Assembly (NCBI GenBank): GCA_001657325.1 | Contig: LWRO01000002.1 | Coordinates: 34,268-98,267 of the forward strand | Length of the DNA stretch: 64,000 nucleotides | Direction: 5' to 3' | Source of the DNA: Geitlerinema sp. BBD 1991-9 | GTDB lineage: Bacteria; Cyanobacteriota; Cyanobacteriia; Cyanobacteriales; Geitlerinemataceae | Shown: positions 28,201 through 37,143 of the stretch, piece after piece | Layout of the letters: every line of letters begins with the position of its first letter | Numbering within the stretch: position 1 is the stretch's first letter | Made by a program: the position numbers and the translations under genes | Notes under the pieces: generated by a model | What the model was told of the DNA's origin: nothing | What the model saw: the letters and a program-made list of their open reading frames with translations, nothing else | Database searches by the model: none

Positions 28201-31100
28201 CGAACTCGGCGCGGGATGTCGGGGACGTTCGGCAGCTCGGACAAGCTGTAGAATTGCGCTCTCTCTACCTCGGACTGCTCGTTCCCCTGTATACCTTCTG
28301 CGATCGCACGCAGTTCGATCGAGTCGCGATCGATTTACTCGAACGGGGGATACAAACCCAACCGACGCCAGCAACGGCCTTGGCTTGTGCTGCCTACAGC
28401 GTGCGGTGGTTGTGTCGGGGCGGTGACCTCACCACCGCCTTAGCTTGGGCTTCTCTGGCGGAGCGATTCGTGGAAAGATCGATCGAGACGTCACGGGGAC
28501 GAAGTTTTGCCTTGCTGCCGTCCGTTCGCTGTTGGGTCTACGAGTTTCTCGGCCGTTTCGTTTACCCCTGGTCGAAACCCATTCCTACGGCCCTATCGCT
28601 CCTCGAAGAAGCCTATCGCCTCGGCGTCGAAGCGGGGGAAGTCTTCGGTGCCGGACTCGCCCTCGCCGATCGATTGTTGCTGTCGTTCTATGGTGGCGAA
28701 CCCCTCAATACCTTAGTTGAGGACGCGGAACGATGGACTCGTTGGTGTTGCAAGTACCAACACCAAAGGGCACTCGATACGATTGCCAGCGTCATGCTCC
28801 CGGTTTCACATTTGCGCGAGCGCAGTCTGTCAACGCGCCCTTCCCAAAACGAGGAGGAGATGACCTTTAGCTGGAAGCGGTTGACGGAAACTGAGTTTCT
28901 CGATCGACTGACATCGTTGGCTCGAGCTGACTGTCGCGCACTCTTCTACGTCCACAAGGCTTGGGCGCTCTATCTCGACGAGCGCTATGGCCAAGCACTG
29001 GAATTCGCCCGGTTGGCCGATACACAAATGCTCCGATGGGGGGATGGGGAAATTCAAGCGCCCTCCGCTTCCCAGGGATTTATGGCGGTCGCCCTCAACC
29101 GTTTTATCCTCGCGCTGTGTTTGGCGGCATCGTATTCTCCGGTCGATCGAGACCGAAGTGCGCTCGTCCTTCAGGAATTGGAATCGATTCAATATCAGTT
29201 TGACCGTTGGGAAGCAACGGGGCCGGTTTTGTTCCAAATTCTTGCGGCACTCGTGCGCGGGGAGTGTTATCGACTTCAGGAAAAACGATCTCAGGCCGTC
29301 GATCAGTTCGATCGCGCGATCGAGCTGGCAGCGGAGGCCGATGTCGTGCAGTACGCTGCGATGGGAAACGAACTGGCCGCTAAGTTCTGGCTCGATCGAG
29401 GCAAGCTGAAAATTGCGAAGGTGTATTTCGGAGAAGCTTACGTGGCCTACCAACGATGGGGGGCGGCGAGTAAAGTCCAACAACTCGACGATCGATATGG
29501 TTCGCTGTTAGCGGTAGCCGCGTTCGTGTCGAGTGACGATATGGCTTTAGGAAGAGGGAACGATCCTCGCACGAACACCAGTATTAACTATACGCGCTCT
29601 CGTGCCGCTGTTTTGGACGTAACGACGGTGATGCAAGCGGCTCAAGCGCTGTCCGGGGAAATCGTTCTCGATCGACTGTTGGACAAACTCATGCAACTCG
29701 CGCTCGCCAATGCGGGGGCGACACGGGGAGTGATTATCTTGGAACGGAACGAGCAACTGACGATCGAAATCGTGCAAACGGCCGTTCCTCAAGGGAGTAC
29801 GACGGCGGAAAGCCAATGGGAAGATGAGGAGACCGCGAGTTCGATCGATTCTCTCTCATCTCCGTCTTCACTCCCCATTCACTCTCAGCCCGTGGACGAA
29901 TGCAATTGCATTCCGAAATCGACGGTTCACTATGTCGCCCGCACGAACGAAAGTGTCGTCCTCAACGATGCGACGGCAGAATCGGCCTTTGTCAACGATC
30001 CCTACATCCAACACCAACAACCCAAATCGCTCTTGTGCGCTCCGATTCAAGGGCAGGGGAAACTCATCGGGATTCTGTATTTGGAAAACGATCTGACCGC
30101 AGGGGCGTTTACGAAAGACCGCCTCGACGTGCTGATGTTGTTGTGCGCCCAAGCAGCGATCGCGTTGGAAAACGCTCGTTTGTACGAGAACCTAAAACAG
30201 TCGGAACTGCGAGAGCGGGAACGGGCGACGCAGCTGCGGGAATCCCTGCAAGAGTTGCAGAAAGCGCAGTTACAATTGGTTCAAAGTGAGAAAATGGCGA
30301 CGTTGGGTCAATTGGTGGCAGGGGTTGCCCACGAGATTAACAATCCCGTGGGATTTGTCGATGCCAATCTCAGTCACGCACAGGGGTATATTGAGGATTT
30401 GATCGGGTTGTTGGAACTCTATCAAGAGACGTTCCCCGAACCGGGTGAGGAGATCGAAGACGAAGTGGAAGATATCGATCTCGATTTCATTTTGAAGGAT
30501 TTACCGCAAATTCTCGATTCGATGAAGGTAGGAACGGAGCGCATTCGTCAAATTAGTCGATCGTTGCGCACTTTCTCGCGGGCCGATACATCGGCTAAAG
30601 TAGCCGTCGATATCCATGAGGGAATCGACAGCACGTTGATGATCCTCAAGCCGCGCTTGAAATTTACAGACAAGCGACCGGCGATTGAGGTTGTCAAGGA
30701 GTACGGCGATCTTCCCCAAATCGAATGTTACGCCGGACAACTCAATCAGGTGTTTATGAATATCATCGCGAATGCCATCGATGCCCTCGATGATAAAAGT
30801 GCCGATCGATCGTTTGAGGAGATCGAAGGAGATCCCAACCGCATTATCATTCGCACGGAACTTAACGAAGCGGAAGATCGTGCGAGAATCTGTATTCGCG
30901 ATAACGGTCTCGGTATGACGGAAGCGGTACGCCAACACATTTTCGACCATTTATTTACGACGAAAGCGGTGGGAAAAGGGACGGGTTTAGGACTCTCGAT
31001 TTCCTATCAAATTGTCGTCGAGAAGCACGGGGGAGAGCTAGATTGTACTTCGACCCCTGGCGAGGGGACGGAATTCACGATCGAAATTCCCACGGTCTAG
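25272..31100 (+). CDS. Hybrid Ser/Thr kinase-AAA ATPase-GAF-histidine kinase (HstK-type), paralogue 2
   Basis: A 1,942-residue tandem paralogue of the preceding gene with the same domain order. The Ser/Thr kinase is at about 20-290; its catalytic loop reads HKDINPAN near residue 146, so the Lys of the usual HRDLKxxN is Asn, while the DFG is kept. Walker A AGDSGIGKTALV is near 376 and Walker B LVLFLDNLQWAD follows. Helical repeats span about 800-1430, the GAF domain about 1457-1636, and the histidine kinase H-box VAGVAHEINNPVGF is near 1682, with NIIANAIDALDD and GKGTGLGLSI boxes. The gap to its paralogue is 225 bases of repeats. The TAG stop overlaps the stop of the convergent downstream gene in a CTAG. 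Confidence 0.93.
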   Translation: MGALSQAFAPKRQSQTHYPPDIVLPGYQVSTLLYESVNSLVYRGTRERDGLPVILKVLKSDRVTPTELARYQQEYYINQQLDLDGVVRAYALERYQNTVAIVLEDFGGRSLKDYLEEIGKFPLPEFLSIVVQIAEILDRIHAANIVHKDINPANILYNRELDRVKLIDFGISAQVIPDSVSSDRLPNVPSLRNSSVLEGTLPYMSPEQTGRMNCSLDYRTDFYSLGVTFYEMLLGCLPFDAADTMAWVHCHIAQTPTSPHRVDPDIPPAISDIVMKLLAKTAEERYQSAWGLQADLVLCLMQLEATGTIEDVIPGENDVVHQFRIPQRIYGREAELAQIHEAFERVGTFASVEQSSIVKSSTLSSESSPPEILFLAGDSGIGKTALVAESYKSISRPAGYLISGQFETDRTLTERPTNAREIPCSAVIEALRELFRLLLAETETQLAQWREKLLDALDLDDLVLVDAIPELRLVLGTVPSNPSVENLRDLGKDALAQKRFKSSIERLLRVFCYERCPLVLFLDNLQWADRDSLQVVETILSAPHSRSLLVVGAYRNDEEIEVIQQFKRRCAERGIRMQHQVLSPLPLNAIAQLVADTLQSEIKAVMSLAALIAQKTNGNPFFVREFLKTLHRERLLVFDDESMSWQWDIDLVSAQEITDNVLEVLLTQLRQLPENVRDILSIGACVGQEFDLDTIAELTGRTTRDLFQDLVPALVEGLVQPLHRWERWGDEEIAPISHVASPLPNQRSGERGVLLLGYQFLHEQVRQTAYDRVPSQRKAEIHLKIGQSLSQRQRIAQRPDGIVELARHWNLGKTAVKTDAERLERGRINLEAGRLSRDREDYTSALVYDLEGIEALPTPMWDVCPDLAFDLYLERTRSNLLQGNFDRMEDLVEILDRHAPDDLARAEVDRLVVMAFELRGCYDEALDRVGGSPSDARLSREVPTHRSDVLTLSNLDCDGAIALRNRLSDLDDIEVDPNSARDVGDVRQLGQAVELRSLYLGLLVPLYTFCDRTQFDRVAIDLLERGIQTQPTPATALACAAYSVRWLCRGGDLTTALAWASLAERFVERSIETSRGRSFALLPSVRCWVYEFLGRFVYPWSKPIPTALSLLEEAYRLGVEAGEVFGAGLALADRLLLSFYGGEPLNTLVEDAERWTRWCCKYQHQRALDTIASVMLPVSHLRERSLSTRPSQNEEEMTFSWKRLTETEFLDRLTSLARADCRALFYVHKAWALYLDERYGQALEFARLADTQMLRWGDGEIQAPSASQGFMAVALNRFILALCLAASYSPVDRDRSALVLQELESIQYQFDRWEATGPVLFQILAALVRGECYRLQEKRSQAVDQFDRAIELAAEADVVQYAAMGNELAAKFWLDRGKLKIAKVYFGEAYVAYQRWGAASKVQQLDDRYGSLLAVAAFVSSDDMALGRGNDPRTNTSINYTRSRAAVLDVTTVMQAAQALSGEIVLDRLLDKLMQLALANAGATRGVIILERNEQLTIEIVQTAVPQGSTTAESQWEDEETASSIDSLSSPSSLPIHSQPVDECNCIPKSTVHYVARTNESVVLNDATAESAFVNDPYIQHQQPKSLLCAPIQGQGKLIGILYLENDLTAGAFTKDRLDVLMLLCAQAAIALENARLYENLKQSELRERERATQLRESLQELQKAQLQLVQSEKMATLGQLVAGVAHEINNPVGFVDANLSHAQGYIEDLIGLLELYQETFPEPGEEIEDEVEDIDLDFILKDLPQILDSMKVGTERIRQISRSLRTFSRADTSAKVAVDIHEGIDSTLMILKPRLKFTDKRPAIEVVKEYGDLPQIECYAGQLNQVFMNIIANAIDALDDKSADRSFEEIEGDPNRIIIRTELNEAEDRARICIRDNGLGMTEAVRQHIFDHLFTTKAVGKGTGLGLSISYQIVVEKHGGELDCTSTPGEGTEFTIEIPTV

Positions 31101-31672
31101 AATGTTGAGACGATCGATCGAGCATTGGCAATCGTCCAAGCATCGATCCCCAGCAACAACAACGTCAACCCCAGTAAAATGCCGTACATCCACGGTTGCG
31201 CCAGCGGCCGAACGTCTCGGGTATCGATACCGGTTTTCGCTTCTACCCGCTGCACCAATTTGGAGAATCCCGCAACCCGCATCGGGAGGAGATAGGCTTC
31301 TCCCGATTCACTGAGGAAGTAGTATACGAGTCCGCCTTGTCCGGTCGTGCGGGGTTTGAGGGCGCATACATCTTTCCAAGGCAGAAACCAGCCTTTTCGG
31401 AAAACAGGAGGCATCCATCCGGGATACGCGACGCGAATTCCGGTGTCGTCGAGAACAACTCGATCGCTCAGCGCGCCGTAGAGGGCGACGAACCCCAGAA
31501 CTAAACCCACCCACAGCAGTGAGGGCGGAACGCTCGATCGAGTGACTTCAGCTAAAAACGGTAGCGGTACGGTCAGCGCGACGTACAACCCGAAAAGTGT
31601 GAATCGAATTAAGGGAGAAATTCGGAAAACAGAAGATTGAGGCGTTTCAGACACGACGATAGTGTTACGCAC
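31097..31672 (-). CDS. Unknown membrane protein with PH-like domain
   Basis: A 191-residue protein. Two N-terminal transmembrane helices (about 25-45 and 52-70) are followed by a beta-rich region (SDRVVLDDTGIRVAYPGW to YYFLSESGEAYLLPM) resembling bacterial PH-type membrane-associated domains, then a C-terminal helix near 165-185 (MYGILLGLTLLLLGID). No catalytic motif is visible. It converges with the giant kinase, the two stop codons sharing CTAG, so they are likely separate transcripts. Function unknown. Confidence 0.7.
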   Translation of the reverse strand: MRNTIVVSETPQSSVFRISPLIRFTLFGLYVALTVPLPFLAEVTRSSVPPSLLWVGLVLGFVALYGALSDRVVLDDTGIRVAYPGWMPPVFRKGWFLPWKDVCALKPRTTGQGGLVYYFLSESGEAYLLPMRVAGFSKLVQRVEAKTGIDTRDVRPLAQPWMYGILLGLTLLLLGIDAWTIANARSIVSTF

Positions 31673-31704
31673 CGCTTACACGAGCGAACCTTTTAAACGA
31701 CAAT

Positions 31705-32148
31705 CTAAGATCGGGGCAAATATTTTTGTACGACGCTCCATCCCGTCCACGAAACGGCGAGAAAGCCGAAAAACAGCACAGCATTCGTGACGACGTGAAA
31801 GCGCCGCATTTGAGGGCGTTTGGGGTGAATTCGCAAACCACTCACCGCTGAAACGATCGCGAGCGCAACAACGGTCAATCCGGCTGGTAGGTGTGCCGAA
31901 TGACCCAAGTTCCCATAATGCCCGAGCGTACCGACGATCCCGATCGATAGGAGCAGTAACACCAAGGCCACCAAAAAACCTCCGACGATGAGATGTGCGT
32001 TACGAAGCCAACGCGGACGAGACAGACTCTGTACTCGTGCAGTCAACATCCAGCCTCCCGTAATGCCGAGGAGACAGTACGCCGAGATCGACAATCCCAT
32101 CGACCAGGCAGCAATACGCCACAACCATATAAATGAAGGAAGATCCAA
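31705..32148 (-). CDS. DUF4079-family membrane protein
   Basis: A 147-residue protein with four transmembrane helices. The sequence WLWRIAAWSMGLSISAY, the LGHYGNLGHSAHLPAG segment with conserved His residues, and the end SWTGWSVVQKYLP match cyanobacterial DUF4079 proteins. The paired His residues suggest a haem- or quinone-associated membrane protein, but this is inference. The start is a TTG at 32148, giving the family N-terminus MDLPSFIWLW. The gene 31097-31672 lies 32 bases downstream on the same strand, so the two are probably cotranscribed. Confidence 0.8.
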   Translation of the reverse strand: MDLPSFIWLWRIAAWSMGLSISAYCLLGITGGWMLTARVQSLSRPRWLRNAHLIVGGFLVALVLLLLSIGIVGTLGHYGNLGHSAHLPAGLTVVALAIVSAVSGLRIHPKRPQMRRFHVVTNAVLFFGFLAVSWTGWSVVQKYLPRS

Positions 32149-32389
32149 GGAACTCGTCCCATTCTGATGTGACTGCCCTTGGATCTTACCCTTTTATTCA
32201 GTTGCAAAGCTAGAAACTCAGTTGAGATTGTCAGACAGCACCTTGACGAACGCTTTTGAGGTTCACCAGTTTTTAAGGAATCGCTCTGCCTTGAGAGTCG
32301 TTTGCGAAGTGAAACAGCGTTCTCTCGCCATTGCTTTCTCAGTCGGTTAACGATTCCACTCCCACACCACAAGGTTATATCGATGCCAA

Positions 32390-32764
32390 CTACTCAACCG
32401 ATGCTAAAACAGGTTTTTTTGTATCGTGCGACGATGCGGCGGCAACTTCACGATTCTTTACACTATCCGATTCTTCTTTTGCGGTAGAATCCTTCATACC
32501 GTCAAAGTCCGTCGTCACTTTTAGCCGTTCGCAGGGAATCGTGTCCGACAAGATGGCACTTGCCATCATCCCCGTATGGATTTCGAGCTGAGCTTGAGGC
32601 ATCGTCTCGAAAACAAGGCGTTGTCCTGGAAAAACGACACGCTCGAAGTACCAATTTGAGATGTTGGTGATTCGGGCGACCTGAATCTGGCTCGTCGCGT
32701 TGACGTAGCAGCAAAGAACTGGATTGGAGCTATCCTTGGGTAAGGGATCGAGAATTTGAGCCAT
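32390..32764 (-). CDS. DUF1830 domain-containing protein
   Basis: A 124-residue cyanobacteria-restricted protein. Residues 1-85 form the DUF1830 domain: ILCCYVNATS-type segment (here VLCCYVNATSQIQVARIT), NWYFERVVFPGQRLVFE, and EIHTGMMASAILSDTIPC. The C-terminal ~35 residues are charged and poorly conserved. No signal peptide or membrane helix is seen; the fold is probably an all-beta domain. The function is unknown. A 240-base gap separates it from the DUF4079 gene, and nothing clear is seen there. Confidence 0.85.
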   Translation of the reverse strand: MAQILDPLPKDSSNPVLCCYVNATSQIQVARITNISNWYFERVVFPGQRLVFETMPQAQLEIHTGMMASAILSDTIPCERLKVTTDFDGMKDSTAKEESDSVKNREVAAASSHDTKKPVLASVE

Positions 32765-33180
32765 GGTTTTTTGAGAAATTTGATTTCGTCAAAGTCGATC
32801 GATTGTTATAGAAGAAGCCTAACACTTCGCGATCCCAGATGGTTGTAAAAGCGAATACCAAGTCCTAAAAAGTTGGCGGGACTCTCTAGTCGGAGATCGT
32901 TTTGCCGTAAAATGAAAGCGGTTTGGCGGAAATCCGGAAAATGCTAGGCGCGCTCTCTCTCAAGCTTGCTGTCTGAAAGTTCGACACACGCCCGCTTAGT
33001 GTTATGCACGTGTTTGTTTGAAATTTTGTTTTTTTAAAGATTTTTTGAAGGAGCCTCTCACCTCCGCACCATGCGGTCGTGAGAAGCTCGAAGGACGCAC
33101 TCTCGGGTTATCTTCACCATTGCCCCCTCTTGGCTTGATGTTATCTTAAAAAGTAAAGATATGTAAAAAACGTTTTCAAT
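32765..33180. other. 416-bp divergent gap between DUF1830 and radical SAM genes
   Basis: No gene is seen. It carries both promoters and the two-step hairpin at 33051-33089 described separately. The last 40 bases before the radical SAM ATG are AT-rich and contain a possible TATGTA-like -10. Confidence 0.5.
33051..33089 (+). promoter_or_regulatory. Stable two-step hairpin in the radical SAM leader
   Basis: GAGC-C-TCTCAC (from 33051) pairs with GTGAGA-A-GCTC (to 33089), enclosing an inner CCGC/GCGG stem. It lies about 90 bases upstream of the ATG and is followed by no T-run, so it looks like a leader structure or small RNA, not a terminator. Confidence 0.5.
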
Positions 33181-34779
33181 ATGAGTACGAAGAGAGTGCC
33201 GAGCTATGCTAGCGCGATCGATCGCATTCTATACGTTCGCCTCCCCTGCAATCCGATTTTCCCGATCGGGGTCGTCTATCTTGCCGACTGTCTTCACAAG
33301 CTTTTCCCAAGTCTCGAACAGCGAATTTTCGATCTCGGTGCGATCCCCCCTCTCGATTTCAACCACGCCTTAGAAAATTGTATTGACGAATTCAAGCCCC
33401 AGTTGCTTGTATTTTCCTGGCGGGACATTCAGATTTACGCCCCCGTCGGCGGTCGAGGCGGAAATCCCCTGCAAAACGCCTTCGAGTTCTACTACGCGAA
33501 CAATCCCCTCATCAAGCTGCGTGGCGCTTTCGGAGGCTTGCGTTTAGCTGGATCGTACTACGGCGAACTGTGGCGCAACCTGGGGCTGATTCGTCGAGGC
33601 CTCCAACGGGCGCGTCGTTATTCGCCCGAGGCGCGAGTGGTCGTCGGAGGCGGTGCTGTAAGCGTGTTTTACGAACAACTCGGACGCAGTCTTCCCAAAG
33701 GTTCGATCGTCTCCGTTGGCGAAGGCGAAACACTGCTCGAAAAGCTCGTATCCGGGCAAAATTTTGAAGACGAGCGCTGTTATGTCGTCGGTCAAACCAA
33801 GCCTCGCGAACGTTTGATTCACGAACAGCCTACCCCAATCGAAAAAACGGCCTGCAACTACGATTACATCGAAACGATCTGGCCGGAATTCAACTATTAC
33901 TTACAAGATTGCGATTTTTACATTGGCGTTCAAACCAAACGCGGCTGTCCTCACAATTGTTGCTATTGCGTTTACACCGTCATCGAAGGAAAACAAGTTC
34001 GCATCAACCCCGCCGATGAAGTCGTCGCCGAAATGCGTCAGTTATACGATCGAGGCGTTCGCAATTTTTGGTTTACCGACGCACAGTTTATCCCCGCCCG
34101 ACGCTACATTGACGATGCCATCGAACTGCTACGAAAGATCCTCGATTCGGGTATGGACGATATTCACTGGGCAGCCTATATTCGGGCCGACAATCTCAAC
34201 CCCGAACTGTGCGATTTGATGGTCAAAACGGGGATGAACTACTTCGAGATTGGCATTACGAGCGGTTCCCAGGAATTAGTTCGGAAGATGCGGATGGGAT
34301 ACAACCTGCGCGTCGTCCTGCAAAACTGCCGCGATCTCAAGGCTGCGGGCTTCAACGACCTCGTTTCCGTCAACTACTCCTTCAACGTTATCGACGAAAC
34401 CTACGAAACCATTCGTCAAACCCTTGCCTACCACCGCGAACTCGAGGCAATTTTTGGGAAAGACAAAGTCGAACCTGCCATTTTCTTCATTGGGCTGCAA
34501 CCCCACACTCACCTCGAAGATTACGCCATCGATCGGCAAATTCTCAAACCCGGTTACGATCCCATGAGCATGATGCCTTGGACGGCTCGAAAACTCTTGT
34601 GGAACCCGGAACCGTTAGGATCGTTTTTCGGCGAAGTTTGTTTGGAAGCATGGCAGCGCAACGCCAACGATTTCGGACGTGAAGTGATGGACATCCTCGA
34701 AGAACGCTTAGGGCGTGCGGAACTCGACGAAGCGCTGAGTGCGCCGATCGAGGCTCGACCTTTAGTCGGCGCTAAGTAG
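33181..34779 (+). CDS. B12-binding-type radical SAM protein
   Basis: A 532-residue enzyme. Residues 1-215 resemble a Rossmann-type cobalamin-binding domain ([40 protein letters not shown]). The radical SAM core begins near 255 with the CxxxCxxC cluster motif CPHNCCYC, which would bind the [4Fe-4S] that cleaves S-adenosylmethionine. The C-terminal region (about 460-532) has no obvious extra cluster. It is related in layout to BchE-type enzymes. From memory, cyanobacterial homologues are sometimes named a photosystem II high-light acclimation radical SAM protein; I could not verify that here. The substrate is unknown. Confidence 0.87.
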   Translation: MSTKRVPSYASAIDRILYVRLPCNPIFPIGVVYLADCLHKLFPSLEQRIFDLGAIPPLDFNHALENCIDEFKPQLLVFSWRDIQIYAPVGGRGGNPLQNAFEFYYANNPLIKLRGAFGGLRLAGSYYGELWRNLGLIRRGLQRARRYSPEARVVVGGGAVSVFYEQLGRSLPKGSIVSVGEGETLLEKLVSGQNFEDERCYVVGQTKPRERLIHEQPTPIEKTACNYDYIETIWPEFNYYLQDCDFYIGVQTKRGCPHNCCYCVYTVIEGKQVRINPADEVVAEMRQLYDRGVRNFWFTDAQFIPARRYIDDAIELLRKILDSGMDDIHWAAYIRADNLNPELCDLMVKTGMNYFEIGITSGSQELVRKMRMGYNLRVVLQNCRDLKAAGFNDLVSVNYSFNVIDETYETIRQTLAYHRELEAIFGKDKVEPAIFFIGLQPHTHLEDYAIDRQILKPGYDPMSMMPWTARKLLWNPEPLGSFFGEVCLEAWQRNANDFGREVMDILEERLGRAELDEALSAPIEARPLVGAK

Positions 34780-34924
34780 CGAAAAACGAGTTCGGATCTC
34801 CGAGAACGCCCAAAAAAACCGTTCCCAGCCCTCGATCTTGAAAAAAGATAACGGCATCCCCTCACTTGAGCTTCTGACAGCGACAATAGAAATTGAAGCA
34901 GTCAGAAGGCTTTTAACAGAAACT

Positions 34925-35485
34925 ATGACGGATGCTAAAGAACTGCTAGAGCAGTATGACGCTGGACAACGGAACTTTCGCGATCTCGACCTGTTCCGTG
35001 CCGATCTCAACGGTACCGATCTTAGCGGGGCGAGTTTCTTCCGTTCGAACCTGTTTGGGGCAAATCTCTTTCGGGCGAATCTCGTCGGTGTCACGCTGTA
35101 TAATGCCACGCTCATTGGAGCGAACCTGTACTGCGCGAACCTCAGCGGCGCGAACCTCAGTGGCGCGAACCTCAGCGGCGCGAACCTCAGCGGCGCGAAC
35201 CTCAGCGGCGCGGATTTAAGCGGTGTTGATTTAGGCGGTGTCGATCTCAGCCACGCGAACTTGAGTTTTGCCGATCTGAGCAATGCGAACCTGTTTCGGG
35301 CGAATCTGGTGGACGTACAGTTGAATCAGACGAACCTGAAAGGGGCAAACCTGCGCGAGACGAACCTGAACGATACGCTGTTAAATCAGGCGCTCGTGAC
35401 GGCTGCTGAGTTCGTTCACGCGATCGGACTCACCCCCGAGGTTCAGCAGGAGTTACTACAACACGGTGCGATCGTTACGGCTTAA
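34925..35485 (+). CDS. Pentapeptide-repeat protein
   Basis: About 186 residues from the ATG at 34925. The N-terminus MTDAKELLEQYDAGQRNF is a common lead-in of cyanobacterial pentapeptide proteins; an upstream TTG at 34838 would add 29 residues of unrelated sequence. Residues about 20-155 consist of A(D/N)LxX repeats that fold into a right-handed quadrilateral beta-helix. Five successive units are near-identical at DNA level (35135-35209). A short non-repeat C-terminus (GLTPEVQQELLQHGA) ends the protein. The function is unknown. The gene converges with the alpha/beta hydrolase and shares a TTAA at the stops. Confidence 0.85.
   Translation: MTDAKELLEQYDAGQRNFRDLDLFRADLNGTDLSGASFFRSNLFGANLFRANLVGVTLYNATLIGANLYCANLSGANLSGANLSGANLSGANLSGADLSGVDLGGVDLSHANLSFADLSNANLFRANLVDVQLNQTNLKGANLRETNLNDTLLNQALVTAAEFVHAIGLTPEVQQELLQHGAIVTA
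35135..35209 (+). repeat. 15-bp tandem repeat, five units, within the pentapeptide gene
   Basis: Five copies of GCGAACCTCAGCGGC, encoding ANLSG, differ by a single base in the second unit. The near-identity indicates recent expansion. Confidence 0.95.
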
Positions 35486-37143
35486 AGGTGATTGAAGGCA
35501 CGGCGTTCGAGTTGACGAAACCCGTTCGATCTCCAGAGAAAGACGAGAAATCCTAGAGGTAACACGAGCCATAGTGTGATGGTTTGGAGTGTTCTGCCGA
35601 GTTGGGAGAGGGCGAGGGGGAGAAGTCCGTCGATCGAACGCCAGTACAGAACGATCCCGAAAACACCGATTAGGCTGATAACGACAACAGCTGTCCGACG
35701 CGAAAGCCGACCGATTCCAGTCAGTCGCCAAGGACGGCGCAGTTTTGAAAGACTCCATTGAAACGCCGATTCGATCGAGTGCAGTAAGGCTGAGGGAAAG
35801 ATTGATTCTAGAAACACCAAGAGAACGAACGCAGCGCTCGGTTGTAGGTCGATCGAATAGGAAACGAACAAGATCGCTTTGAGGGCTGCGGCGTAATTGT
35901 AGGTGATGAAGGCAACCCACTGGGCGATAAATTGGGGTAGAAATCGCAGGTTGGCGGGATGTGGCAAGAGTTCGCCGAGTCCGCACAGCAAGGCGGGTAA
36001 CAGAAAGGCGATAAAGATAGAAATGATGTAGAGGGCAAAAACCTGCAACTTCGATCGAACCTGGGTCGGTTGTGCTAGAACGGCGTTGCTGCAAAGTTGC
36101 AGGCCGTAGCAAAAGATGAGCGTGTTGCTGGCGCTCCGAACCTCCGAGCCTTCTCGTGCCGCTATTCCCCAAATCCACAGCATGAGGACGGCCATCAACC
36201 CCGTCACGCAGTATCGCCACAGTCCCTTGGCCAGTGGGGAGAGCGGACGGCTCGATCGAAGGAAAATACCCGTTCCCGTGGCAATGCCACCGAAAAAGGT
36301 CAGGAGCAATCCCAGCAAGAATCCTGGCGAAACCCGTGAAAGCGGTAACGAAACGGGCGAGCGGTTCGAGCTTCGTAGCATCCAACGAACCACAGCATCG
36401 ATTAAAGCCGGATCGTAAGGGGCGATAACGTGGTCGGCCGTGGGGGAAACGACGAGTTGACGAGCAGTGCCGTCGCCGAACTCGCCACAAACGAGATCGA
36501 CGCTCGTGCAAGGGGGGTTGGGGTTGTCCGTGGCTTGTTGTAGCATCGATCGGGCGCCAGAGACGGGATTGAGCTGTTCGTAGAGACCAACCCCAACAAA
36601 TAGGTTGGGGGGTAAGTTCGGGGTTGCGTTGCCGTGAATACTCAAAATGGCGGTGGCACGGATGTCAGGTTCTTGTATCGCGAGGTTTAAAGCCGTCGCA
36701 CCGCCGAGAGAATGGCCGCCCACCATGATGTAATCGAGGTCGAATCGATCGGGGTTCGATCTCACGAACTTCAAGATCGCGCGGGTATCGGCGAGCGTAC
36801 TCGACTCCAACGCTTCAATCGAACGTTGAGATGGGGAAAGATTGTAAGATTCGCCAAATCCACCGAAATCGAGCGCAATGGCAGCAATTCCCTGGCGAGC
36901 GAGTTCCACCGCGAGGGGGGCCATCATGGCTTTGTTGTTGTGAATGCCGTGGGTGAGAATGGCAACGGGGTAGGGAGGGGCGATCGATCGAGGGGTATAC
37001 AAACGTGCAACGAGCGTTTTTCGAGCGTCGAGATCTACCGTTACAGGTTCGGCCGTAACGAAATAGGACGGACTGAGGTAGAAACAGAGCGTTAACCCCA
37101 ATCCCAAAACCAGCCAACTCAGCCAACGCAAATTTACAGTCAC
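35482..37143 (-). CDS. Alpha/beta hydrolase fused to a multi-helix membrane domain
   Basis: A 553-residue protein starting at a GTG. A signal-anchor helix (about 5-25) precedes an alpha/beta hydrolase domain (about 40-260) with the oxyanion segment ILTHGIHNNKAMM and the nucleophile elbow GGHSLGGATA near residue 143; a possible catalytic His lies in SPTADHVIAPYD near 235. The remaining ~290 residues contain about seven or eight transmembrane helices. The hydrolase domain would lie outside the cytoplasm. The substrate is unknown; ester or peptide hydrolysis is the family norm. It converges on the pentapeptide gene. Confidence 0.83.
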   Translation of the reverse strand: MTVNLRWLSWLVLGLGLTLCFYLSPSYFVTAEPVTVDLDARKTLVARLYTPRSIAPPYPVAILTHGIHNNKAMMAPLAVELARQGIAAIALDFGGFGESYNLSPSQRSIEALESSTLADTRAILKFVRSNPDRFDLDYIMVGGHSLGGATALNLAIQEPDIRATAILSIHGNATPNLPPNLFVGVGLYEQLNPVSGARSMLQQATDNPNPPCTSVDLVCGEFGDGTARQLVVSPTADHVIAPYDPALIDAVVRWMLRSSNRSPVSLPLSRVSPGFLLGLLLTFFGGIATGTGIFLRSSRPLSPLAKGLWRYCVTGLMAVLMLWIWGIAAREGSEVRSASNTLIFCYGLQLCSNAVLAQPTQVRSKLQVFALYIISIFIAFLLPALLCGLGELLPHPANLRFLPQFIAQWVAFITYNYAAALKAILFVSYSIDLQPSAAFVLLVFLESIFPSALLHSIESAFQWSLSKLRRPWRLTGIGRLSRRTAVVVISLIGVFGIVLYWRSIDGLLPLALSQLGRTLQTITLWLVLPLGFLVFLWRSNGFRQLERRAFNHL

